Origin: Defluviitaleaceae bacterium
GTDB taxonomy: Bacteria; Bacillota; Clostridia; Lachnospirales; WQUN01
DNA length: 64,000 bases
NCBI GenBank assembly: GCA_009781755.1
Contig: WQVD01000007.1
Span: forward strand, 21,181-85,180
Reading direction: 5' to 3'
The translations under genes were made by a program, and so were the position numbers. Shown here piece after piece: positions 1 through 7,393 of the stretch. Numbering within the stretch: position 1 is the stretch's first letter; every line of letters begins with the position of its first letter. The notes below the pieces were generated by a model, which saw only the letters and a list, made by a program, of their open reading frames with translations, was not told the DNA's origin and made no database searches.

Positions 1-1094
1 TCATCAATGAGCGACATTAACGGATACAAATCGTTGTAATGCTTGTGTAAGAACAGCGCGCTGCGTTTGCGGTACAATTTCTCTGCCATACGGTCGACGA
101 TAGGTGTAATTAACTGTTCGTGTGCGCATTGCGTGGGCAGCGGCCCGGCATAACCACCGTAGTTGCAACGGTGCTGGATGGCGCAACCGTCGCATTCCGA
201 TGGGGGCGTGGTCATGGTTTTATGCACCGCCGCGTGCCTTTCGGTATCAATCCCCGCGAACACATCGCCGATTTCATACGCTGCATCGCTTAATCCGCGC
301 GAACCGTAATAAATACGCCCGTCGGGTGCTACACTGGGTTGGTTCAAGGTCATGGCGCGGCGGTCGGTATGATACGCCGCGCCCTTCAAATGCGCTTGAA
401 TCTTCGCATCAAACGGCGACAAATAGAATTTTTCTTCCGCGTTTGTCCATTTTACATATAATCGCGCCATTTTCTCATAAGACCGCGCCAACGCGTCAAA
501 ATCCCGCTGCACCCATTCCGCGCCATAATTCAAATTTAACGTGATATACCGAAACCCACGGGCGAAAAAATCCTCTACCATTTCCGCCGCGCGGCCGGCT
601 GTTTCCGGCTCTACTACGCTCATCAGCACCGCATAGGGCTGGTATTGCAACAATAACGGAATCTTCGCCTCCACCGTAGCCGCGCTCCCCTTCCCCCCCG
701 GGAAAACACGGCAAACATCATGTACCGGCCCGTCATAAGACAAGTTGTATGCAATATCATGCACCTGCGCAAAACGCAAAAAATCCTCGTCCAACAAAGT
801 GCCGTTCGAGGTCATTTTAAAATAAAATTCGTGTTTCTTCGTACCGGACGCATCGGAGGAAGTATCCTCGGCGGCATTAGCAACGGCGATGCCCTCCACC
901 AACTCCTTGATCATCTCCTGCTCCAGCAGCGGTTCCCCGCCATAAAACAACACGCCCGACCTGCGCCCGCTTCGTCGGCACAATTCAACCGCCGCGCGCG
1001 CCACTTCCAACGACATGCGCTCATTTCCATGCGTTACAAAGCAATATTTACACCGCAAGTTACATTGGTTGGTGACGTGCAAGGTCAATTGCAT
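1..1094 (-). CDS. Radical SAM/SPASM domain protein (partial, C-terminus beyond window)
   Basis: The frame is open from an ATG at 1094 to the window edge (364 codons, no stop). The start is followed almost at once by the radical SAM cluster motif CNLRCKYC (residues about 10-17), then a GGEP motif (FYGGEPLLEQ). A SPASM-type cysteine cluster (CDGCAIQHRC, then a further Cys) lies near the end of the visible part. Enzymes with this layout bind S-adenosylmethionine on a 4Fe-4S cluster and usually carry auxiliary clusters; many modify peptides or proteins. The ATG overlaps the stop of the upstream frame by one base (TAATG), so translation is coupled to the lipoprotein-like gene, making that protein the likely substrate or partner (inference). 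The exact SPASM subfamily is not recognised. Confidence 0.88.
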   Translation of the reverse strand, partial: MQLTLHVTNQCNLRCKYCFVTHGNERMSLEVARAAVELCRRSGRRSGVLFYGGEPLLEQEMIKELVEGIAVANAAEDTSSDASGTKKHEFYFKMTSNGTLLDEDFLRFAQVHDIAYNLSYDGPVHDVCRVFPGGKGSAATVEAKIPLLLQYQPYAVLMSVVEPETAGRAAEMVEDFFARGFRYITLNLNYGAEWVQRDFDALARSYEKMARLYVKWTNAEEKFYLSPFDAKIQAHLKGAAYHTDRRAMTLNQPSVAPDGRIYYGSRGLSDAAYEIGDVFAGIDTERHAAVHKTMTTPPSECDGCAIQHRCNYGGYAGPLPTQCAHEQLITPIVDRMAEKLYRKRSALFLHKHYNDLYPLMSLID

Positions 1095-1306
1095 TACAAC
1101 ACGCCCAATTCCCGCAACTGTGTAATAAACGCCTCCACTTGCGCGGTCAAATTGGCAATGATTTGCTCCTTAGCAACCGCTTGGCGTTCCTCAGTGGGGG
1201 GTTCGTACTCCTCTTCCGTGTGCCAATATTCGTCGTGCCAGCCGGGATAGTTGTATGCCATACCCAAATTTACATCGGGGTTGTAAAACACACCCACATG
1301 CGACTG
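1094..1306 (-). pseudogene. C-terminal part of the amber-interrupted lipoprotein-like protein
   Basis: This 67-residue frame begins at a GTG (1297) without a recognisable Shine-Dalgarno site. It lies in exactly the same reading frame as the upstream 203-codon gene and is separated from it only by the TAG at 1307-1309 and three sense codons. The simplest reading is one protein of about 274 codons split by an amber codon. It is rich in aromatic and acidic residues in its first half (YNPDVNLGMAYNYPGW), then a predicted helix up to the stop at 1094. It contains no cysteine. Alternatives are a separately translated small peptide or natural readthrough. The stop overlaps the radical SAM start. Confidence 0.6.
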
Positions 1307-1918
1307 CTACGTTTGCACATCAAACCCCGCCGCTACATTATTGGCCAACCAAGCCCCACCATGCGAAAAGAACGGTTGGTTATTCATATCCCATGTTATA
1401 TGCGCCACGCCCACATTGTGCTGCGCGTCATAACTTAAAATTTCCACTATATCATCGCGCCAGCCTTGCAACGGCACATTATAGGCAGGTAGCCGCGCGC
1501 CAAATTGCAAGCCTGCACCCTCCAACATCACACGCACAATGCGCTGCGCATCCGCTTCCGTCAAATGCACCACGTAGAACGGCCCCCAACCGCTGCCACC
1601 CGTATGCGTGCGCAGCTCCAGTTCCGCCAAGCCGATGGCTTGCTCCAACGCGGTCATTGCATAACCGTTGCGCCCTGCATCCACTTCCGTCGGGCACACT
1701 ACATAGTGCGGCACCTGCGGCGCACCGCCTCCATGCAACCACTCATCATAGTCGCACCCCGACAACGACATAACCCCCACAAACGCCATACACGCCAGCA
1801 CAGCCGTCTTCTTCTGCCAACGCATAGGCATTTTGTGCAGCAAATCTTTTTGTGTTCGCGCTTGCGCGTAATTAGGCAACGCAGGCGCAGTATAATTTTT
1901 AACAGGATTAATTTTCAT
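1307..1918 (-). CDS. Lipoprotein-like protein with leader-like N-terminus, ends at in-frame TAG
   Basis: The start is ATG 1918, six bases after a perfect AGGAGG; a further upstream ATG lies inside that site and is unlikely. The 203 residues begin with an unusually long polar N-region (NPVKNYTAPALPNY) of about 38 residues, then a hydrophobic stretch and a lipobox-like LSGC with Cys at residue 55. Ordinary lipoprotein signals have a much shorter N-region, so this segment may serve as a recognition leader for the downstream radical SAM enzyme (inference). The rest contains a Gly/Trp/Tyr-rich centre. The frame ends at TAG but continues open in phase for 70 more codons. Function unknown. Confidence 0.65.
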   Translation of the reverse strand: MKINPVKNYTAPALPNYAQARTQKDLLHKMPMRWQKKTAVLACMAFVGVMSLSGCDYDEWLHGGGAPQVPHYVVCPTEVDAGRNGYAMTALEQAIGLAELELRTHTGGSGWGPFYVVHLTEADAQRIVRVMLEGAGLQFGARLPAYNVPLQGWRDDIVEILSYDAQHNVGVAHITWDMNNQPFFSHGGAWLANNVAAGFDVQT

Positions 1919-1944
1919 AAAATACCTCCTCATGCAATATGTAA

Positions 1945-1950
1945 ATTATA
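1945..1950 (-). promoter_or_regulatory. Candidate -10 box for the lipoprotein/radical SAM operon
   Basis: On the minus strand a perfect TATAAT lies about 27 bases upstream of the ATG at 1918. A TTGAAA is present upstream, but at a 20-base spacing that is too long, so the -35 is uncertain. Confidence 0.35.
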
Positions 1951-1990
1951 ACGCACCCCCCGCTGCGATATTTCAACTTGCACCAAATGC

Positions 1991-2020
1991 AATAAAAAAT
2001 GCCGCTGTTTACACAGCGGC
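1991..2020 (-). terminator. Intrinsic terminator after the amidohydrolase gene
   Basis: The inverted repeat GCCGCTG-TTTACA-CAGCGGC is followed on the minus strand by ATTTTTTATT, the usual form of a factor-independent terminator. It lies about 110 bases beyond the amidohydrolase stop and separates that gene from the lipoprotein promoter. Confidence 0.8.
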
Positions 2021-2129
2021 GAATATGTCAGAAAGAAAATTGTCTGTTCCTGTCGTTCCGTGCCGACATAATAAATCATAAAATTTAATTTGTAAAGTAC
2101 TTTTGAAAAATTTTATTAACAATTTTTGC

Positions 2130-3023
2130 CTACGGCAGCCGATACACCCGCCGTGCGTTCTCGTAGAAGACATCTTCCCATGCGCGCTCGGGCGTGATTT
2201 TCTTGCAAAACTCCGCATACCGCGCCATCGGTACAATGGGCCAATCTGTGCCAAACAACACTTTCTTGTAATCGTTCAGGTACACCAGCCCGGTTTTGTA
2301 ATGCACCATGAGTAGTGGCTCGGACTCTGTATAATCGATAATTGCTGCATCGCCTTCCACCAAGCCGGAAATATCCAAGTACACATTACGATTCTTGTAC
2401 GCCACTTCGCACGCATCCATGATCCACGGATTGCCCATGTGGCACAGTAAAAATTGCGTGTCGCGATATTGTACCGCCATGCGGTCGGCACTCAGCGGGT
2501 GCGAATAGTCCATAATACCCTGCTCGCTGTACGTCACACCCGTGTGTATCGCCACCGTCAGACTAAACTCCGCCGCAATCGCATACACCGGCGCATAAAT
2601 CGGGTCATGCACATAATAGTGATAATACCCGGCATAAATCTTAAAACCCACAACGGTTGGGTCGGTTTGCACTCGCCGGCGAATGCGGGTGATGGCATCA
2701 TCATCCAATTTATGTGGATTGATACCCAAGCAAGTAAAAACACCTAGCGGCACATGCAAATCACCCGCCACTTGTCCATCACGCGGCAACCCCAGCAACA
2801 TCGGCACCGGCGCATCCTTGTCTGGGAAGCCAAAGGGCGTAGTCTCTTGCAGACCCATGCATACCCCCGCCACAATTCCAGCATCCGCACGCTCTCTCAA
2901 ATATCCTTCGTAGGAATAATCCACCCCGGAAATTACCGCCGCACTGTAAAACGCTTGAATGTCGGAAAAATGAATGTGCGCGTCAATTACCGATCCGCGC
3001 CAACCGTTATTCATATCACTCAT
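2130..3023 (-). CDS. Amidohydrolase family (amidohydrolase-2 / TIM-barrel metal-dependent hydrolase)
   Basis: The start chosen is ATG 3023 (MSDMNNG), preceded by AAGGGG; the frame is open further upstream, but that part overlaps promoter and terminator signals. The 297-residue protein has the family landmarks in order: an HxH metal site (DAHIHF, His16/His18), GFKIYAG, IHTG, the metal histidine region LCHMGNP, and the late aspartate in LFGTDWP. It is a compact amidohydrolase-2 member of usual length, expected in the cytoplasm and hydrolysing or decarboxylating a small organic substrate. The substrate cannot be read from sequence. It sits between terminators as a single-gene unit. Confidence 0.85.
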   Translation of the reverse strand: MSDMNNGWRGSVIDAHIHFSDIQAFYSAAVISGVDYSYEGYLRERADAGIVAGVCMGLQETTPFGFPDKDAPVPMLLGLPRDGQVAGDLHVPLGVFTCLGINPHKLDDDAITRIRRRVQTDPTVVGFKIYAGYYHYYVHDPIYAPVYAIAAEFSLTVAIHTGVTYSEQGIMDYSHPLSADRMAVQYRDTQFLLCHMGNPWIMDACEVAYKNRNVYLDISGLVEGDAAIIDYTESEPLLMVHYKTGLVYLNDYKKVLFGTDWPIVPMARYAEFCKKITPERAWEDVFYENARRVYRLP

Positions 3024-3044
3024 ATAAAGCACCCCTTTACGCGA

Positions 3045-3066
3045 TTTGACACAACTATATGTCAAA
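3045..3066. promoter_or_regulatory. Dyad-symmetric operator-like site upstream of the amidohydrolase
   Basis: TTTGACA-CAACTATA-TGTCAAA is a perfect 7-bp inverted repeat. On the minus strand its distal arm supplies a TTGACA that could be the -35 box of the amidohydrolase promoter, so a regulator bound here would compete with RNA polymerase. It abuts the T-run of the upstream terminator. Confidence 0.45.
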
Positions 3067-3097
3067 AAAAGCGGGTGCACAATCCATGCGCACCCGC
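3064..3097 (-). terminator. Intrinsic terminator after the DUF2785 gene
   Basis: On the minus strand the stem GCGGGTGC/GCACCCGC is followed directly by seven T residues. It ends the GNAT-fusion/DUF2785 operon. Confidence 0.88.
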
Positions 3098-3119
3098 GTA
3101 ACAATTATTATCGTGTGGT

Positions 3120-4016
3120 TTATTCTTCGTCTTCGTCTTTTTCCACAAGCCACTCCAACAGATGCATTTGCAATTCACGCACGGCCACATTGTCAAATTC
3201 ATCGTCCGTACATTCTAAGAAATTGAAATACAAACTGCGCATGAAATGCTTGCGGTTCACCTTCAAATAAAAATCATCGGGATAAACGAAGTCGTCCTCG
3301 TCAGGGTCGTCAACATAGAAGTTATCCAACCAATTTTTTATGTCACCGGCGTTAAGCACTTCGTTGCTCAACACGGAATTAATAACGCCAACCAAGCGTT
3401 CGTCTTCTTCCGTTTGATACACGAATTTTTTGTTGTTCACCAAGTGCTTGACCGCACCCAGAATTTCCAACAACGTATCGCGGTCATGGAAATATCCCAC
3501 ATCGGTGCCCACAACATTTTCCACGCCGGCCAAGTTGCCTAACGCATCGGCCACATGCGCCACCGCATGCGCCCAGCCCTGCCCGTCCACAAACCCACGG
3601 AAATCTTGTTCCAGCAATACATAACGCAACAACGCCTTTTTTATCCGTGTCACGTCATCGGCGGTCAAAAATGGCTCGTGGTCTTCATGCACCACAAAAG
3701 CCAGCGCAATCACCAACGAGGAAAAGGAACGCGCATACACCGTATCCGTGCCACTTTCGCCAACGCCGTGGAATAAATGCGAATCGCTCAAGCAAGTGTC
3801 CAGCATCCTGCGCATTTGCACTGCGTCAATCATCCCATCGTCCACAAATTCATTCAACGATGCGAAAATTAAATCATCACGTAATTCGGGGTCGGGATTA
3901 CCCAAGTGCGCGACCATGTCATACAACAACCCATCAAAGTCCACGTCATCGGGGATGATATCGTCGTTGTCTTCGATATACTGGAGCAGTACCCTCAGTT
4001 CCTCCGGTGTTCTCAT
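3120..4016 (-). CDS. DUF2785 family protein
   Basis: This is a very acidic 298-residue protein. The central segment GWAHAVAHVADALGNLAG matches the conserved core of DUF2785 (typically a GW-H-x-x-AH-x-x-D pattern), an all-helical family of unknown function in Firmicutes. The N-terminus (residues 15-35) and C-terminus (last ten residues) are runs of Asp/Glu. Its ATG overlaps the stop of the upstream GNAT-fusion gene (ATGA), so the two are translationally coupled and probably act together. No signal peptide or membrane segment is visible; a cytoplasmic location is expected. Confidence 0.78.
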   Translation of the reverse strand: MRTPEELRVLLQYIEDNDDIIPDDVDFDGLLYDMVAHLGNPDPELRDDLIFASLNEFVDDGMIDAVQMRRMLDTCLSDSHLFHGVGESGTDTVYARSFSSLVIALAFVVHEDHEPFLTADDVTRIKKALLRYVLLEQDFRGFVDGQGWAHAVAHVADALGNLAGVENVVGTDVGYFHDRDTLLEILGAVKHLVNNKKFVYQTEEDERLVGVINSVLSNEVLNAGDIKNWLDNFYVDDPDEDDFVYPDDFYLKVNRKHFMRSLYFNFLECTDDEFDNVAVRELQMHLLEWLVEKDEDEE

Positions 4017-7000
4017 GCAAATTTCACCCTCTCTAGGTCATCCATGGCATTCAAGGGGATATCTGCTTCCGTCACCAAAAAGAACATGGGGCTAGAAGTA
4101 AACGTTGCATCGGGTGCGGCGTGTGTTTCCATATAAACAGACATTGCCGATTGCATTTTGGAATCACCCGCGATTTCATTGGTTTTACCATTGTTTTTAT
4201 TGCCATGGAAAATATAAAGATTTTGTGCGCGCTTTGATGACAACTTTGCCATGCCCACAAATTCTTCGCTCATGTCTGCACCGGCGCCGAAACGCAGGTT
4301 GTAAACTTCACCATTTTTGTTTAAGCAGGTTACGGTATATTCGTCGCCTTCTTCGCAAGGGCGCAGGAATGCATCAAGTTCATGCGTTTTTTTGTGATAT
4401 TCGCCCGTGTTGTTGGTACAGCGGAAAAACGTGCATACCATGGGCAGGCCGGGCAGTGTCATATAATACGTTTCTAATAACGCGCCCTTGATTTCATCGT
4501 CGTCCACCACGTCCAGTGTTACGCAAATCCCCTGCCATTCATTGCCGAAGTTGTCGGTCACATTGGCAAAGTCAGCAGTGATTTTTTGCTTAAGCAGCAA
4601 CGTATTGTTCATGTGGCTCGGAATAAGCCGGATGCCACCCAAGAACGGACTCCACCAAGCAAAAGGCTTATGTTCGGGGTGCTGATGCTTGAGCCATTCC
4701 GTGCCATCGGGCGTGGTCATAGAATAACAAACCGGCCCATATTCCGGATCTACGCAAAATGTAATTTTGTCATTTGACACAACCAGCGAATTATCTTCGC
4801 GTTTTTTATTAACTTCACCCGTCGGCGCAAACAATGCGCGGTCGCTTGATTTTGTGTAAGTCGAAAGATTCATGTTCACTTTCAACTGCACGATGCCATC
4901 CGGTGCAAGATGCGCACGCTGCATGGGCAGGTTGAAATTGCATTCTTTCGTGGTTGCTTCGTCGTCATCATCATTGTCATCTCCTGCGTCATTGTCATCG
5001 CAATCCGACTCGTTCATGATGGTTTGCGTGTCAAACCAATCCGACATTACGTTGATTTCACCATCCAATGTCGTCTCGCGCTGGTTAAGGATATCCAATG
5101 TGACACTGCGGTTCACTTCTTCTTCACCCATCACGGATGAAAGGAATGGATTGTGGCTGTTAACACAGATTTCTACGCGGCGGGTGGGTACGTGACTTTC
5201 CGTTTCCCACAATTGCATCGCGTAATTGCGGAAATCGCCAAAGTTGTTGAACAGGCCGTATGCCAAGACCACGGCAGGCGTTTCCATTGTATCGCCGGGG
5301 TTAAGTGTGCCAAGGTCATTTTCAAAGATAGCGTAATTACCCCAACGCATTTCGGGCTTGATATTTGGCGACCAGCAGAAACCCCTACCCCCACCGGGTG
5401 CGGCCTCGAAAAGCCAGTTTTCTTCAAACAATTCGGTGTCCAAGGCGTCAATACCTTCGAATGGGCCGTTGGGGTTTTGCGCGTCGTGGTTTTGGGTGAA
5501 TTGACCGTTGTATTTAAACACTGTGTGCGCACCCAACGCCAACCAATACGCGTCGTTTAAGAACATTTCACGCGTGGTGGCACCACAGTTTTCCACACGG
5601 TAGTGACGCGTAACCACGCCCGCCGCATTTAACGTAAACACCATCGTGGCCACCATGCCAGGGAATTTTTCGGACACAAACGCGGCTTCCATAATCATGT
5701 CGGTACCGCGCACAAAGCTTGTGACCACGGGTGCTGCTAGATTAAATTCGTCGTCATACGGCTTGCCAAATTTAGGTGGTTCAAACCATCCTTGTGATAA
5801 CTCGGAATTGGTTAAGTGGCGCAAGCCCGCTTCATTGTCGCTTTTTCGCAATTGTACGCGCCACGGGCCGTTATAAATGAAGTGTTCGGTATCATTTTCG
5901 CCGCTGAACGCATGGGTTAGGCTTTGCGCGTTTAAATGCAGCGGCTTTTTAAATGAAAATGCCGTGCCGTCTGCCATTTTAATTTCATACGAAGTCACTG
6001 CCGGATCATAACCCGCTTCCAAATGCTTCATGCGGATGGGAACGGCTTTTTTTCCTTCAGCGGGGATTTGCACGATAAAGCTACCGTTTTCCACTTCGCC
6101 CACTGTATTTTTGGGGAAACTGAAAGTCACCGTTGCATCTTGCAACAAGGACGACGTTATATTAATAAAGCAATCCGCCGTCATGCCCGGTTGGTGCACA
6201 ACATTTTCCGATGTAACCTTCGCGATTAATGGGAATTTGGGGTTAATGCCCAGCCCCATAGTTACTTTTTGGCCATTGATTTCCACATCGGCCAATAGGC
6301 AGGGGTGTACCTTCCATTTATCTTGTACCGTAGTCACTTCACCCACAATAAAACGCCCTTCGAATTCCTGCGTGCCTTCGACTTGGGTGTCCAATGTGTA
6401 ATCGAAGCGAATGTTTTTGTCCTCGCAGCCGTTAATTTTGACGTGCAACGGCGCGCCTGATTTGTTGGAGACGGTAAATTTACAACCGTATTCCAACCCA
6501 AATGCCAACTCGTGGTTGTCGGCCATCAGCTCGATTTTGTAATCATTGGTTTCGATCAAGCGCATACGTCGGCCGGTGCGTTCGTAACCTACGGCCAGCG
6601 TTTCGCCGTCTTTCGCCCAAGTGTAGCCGAATACTTCGAACTTGTTCATTTTCACGCCATCGCGCTCGACATCCCATGTGCGGGTCGAATCGGCGTACCA
6701 ATCTGCCTTAGCAAAGAAGGGCTGGAACATTTCTGTGCCTAATATTTCTGGAATGAAGTTGACCAGGTGGGTGCTGTCGGCACGGTCCTCCCACAGATAT
6801 CCGCACTTTTTATACAGCGGCATGGCGGCCGTGTTGCCCGGCCATGTATGAATGTCCAAACGCGGGTAGCCCAATTCGATGGTGCGCTCCACGCACTTGA
6901 GTACCAGCGCTTTGCCCACTTTTTTGCCCTGATAATCCGGGCGCACGCCCAGCAATTCGATGTACAATGCGTCCGCATCGGCAAAATACCGCCCCAGCGA

Positions 7001-7192
7001 GCAATAACCTACGGCTTCTTCGCCCGCCATAGCAACGTAATGATGCATGATGGACGATCCGGTGATGCGGCCGTGTACTTGACCGGGGGTTTTGGTATCG
7101 TCGCCACCGCCCCAATCGTCCTTCGAATCGTTCCACATCTTGGCCAACGTGGCGGACAGGGATGGATCGTATTCCACAATTTTGATTTCCAT
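4013..7192 (-). CDS. GNAT acetyltransferase fused to a ~900-residue uncharacterised region
   Basis: The 1059-residue protein begins at ATG 7192 after AGGAG. Residues about 1-150 form a GNAT N-acetyltransferase: beta-strand region ALYIELLGV, acetyl-CoA loop in the R/Q-x-x-G-x-G/A position (YQGKKVGKAL), and the C-terminal PLYKKCGYLWEDR segment. The remaining ~900 residues are beta-rich, with many Trp/Phe/Tyr and NxT motifs, and resemble carbohydrate- or extracellular-type beta-sandwich modules, yet there is no signal peptide. A hydrophilic insert of Asp/Asn (around residues 718-740) looks like a flexible linker. The substrate is unknown. It is coupled to the DUF2785 gene by a four-base overlap. 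Confidence 0.75.
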   Translation of the reverse strand: MEIKIVEYDPSLSATLAKMWNDSKDDWGGGDDTKTPGQVHGRITGSSIMHHYVAMAGEEAVGYCSLGRYFADADALYIELLGVRPDYQGKKVGKALVLKCVERTIELGYPRLDIHTWPGNTAAMPLYKKCGYLWEDRADSTHLVNFIPEILGTEMFQPFFAKADWYADSTRTWDVERDGVKMNKFEVFGYTWAKDGETLAVGYERTGRRMRLIETNDYKIELMADNHELAFGLEYGCKFTVSNKSGAPLHVKINGCEDKNIRFDYTLDTQVEGTQEFEGRFIVGEVTTVQDKWKVHPCLLADVEINGQKVTMGLGINPKFPLIAKVTSENVVHQPGMTADCFINITSSLLQDATVTFSFPKNTVGEVENGSFIVQIPAEGKKAVPIRMKHLEAGYDPAVTSYEIKMADGTAFSFKKPLHLNAQSLTHAFSGENDTEHFIYNGPWRVQLRKSDNEAGLRHLTNSELSQGWFEPPKFGKPYDDEFNLAAPVVTSFVRGTDMIMEAAFVSEKFPGMVATMVFTLNAAGVVTRHYRVENCGATTREMFLNDAYWLALGAHTVFKYNGQFTQNHDAQNPNGPFEGIDALDTELFEENWLFEAAPGGGRGFCWSPNIKPEMRWGNYAIFENDLGTLNPGDTMETPAVVLAYGLFNNFGDFRNYAMQLWETESHVPTRRVEICVNSHNPFLSSVMGEEEVNRSVTLDILNQRETTLDGEINVMSDWFDTQTIMNESDCDDNDAGDDNDDDDEATTKECNFNLPMQRAHLAPDGIVQLKVNMNLSTYTKSSDRALFAPTGEVNKKREDNSLVVSNDKITFCVDPEYGPVCYSMTTPDGTEWLKHQHPEHKPFAWWSPFLGGIRLIPSHMNNTLLLKQKITADFANVTDNFGNEWQGICVTLDVVDDDEIKGALLETYYMTLPGLPMVCTFFRCTNNTGEYHKKTHELDAFLRPCEEGDEYTVTCLNKNGEVYNLRFGAGADMSEEFVGMAKLSSKRAQNLYIFHGNKNNGKTNEIAGDSKMQSAMSVYMETHAAPDATFTSSPMFFLVTEADIPLNAMDDLERVKFA

Positions 7193-7320
7193 AAAAAATT
7201 GCTCCTATTCTCGTGTTCAAGCTATTAGCGACACTAATAACTTGGGTTATTAAATCCGACGAAGTATAACGGATGCATTTTTCGCGAACAAGGGAATTGT
7301 TGGTTATAATCGTGTTTTCA

Positions 7321-7349
7321 CGCAGTAACGCAGTAACGCAGTAACGCAG
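7321..7349 (+). repeat. 8-bp tandem repeat (CGCAGTAA, about 3.6 units) upstream of mod
   Basis: CGCAGTAA is repeated head to tail three and a half times in the interval upstream of the type III methyltransferase. A possible -10 (TACAAT, 7357-7362) follows it, so the repeat occupies the place where the promoter spacer and -35 would be. Copy-number change would alter promoter spacing. Confidence 0.7.
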
Positions 7350-7393
7350 AAAATGCTACAATGCATGCAAAATTTATTTGAAAGGAAGTCTTC

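Noticed and set aside
5173..5560. Overlapping antisense frames across the GNAT fusion and other long genes
   Set aside because: They lack ribosome sites and domains and mirror the codon bias of the real genes on the opposite strand.
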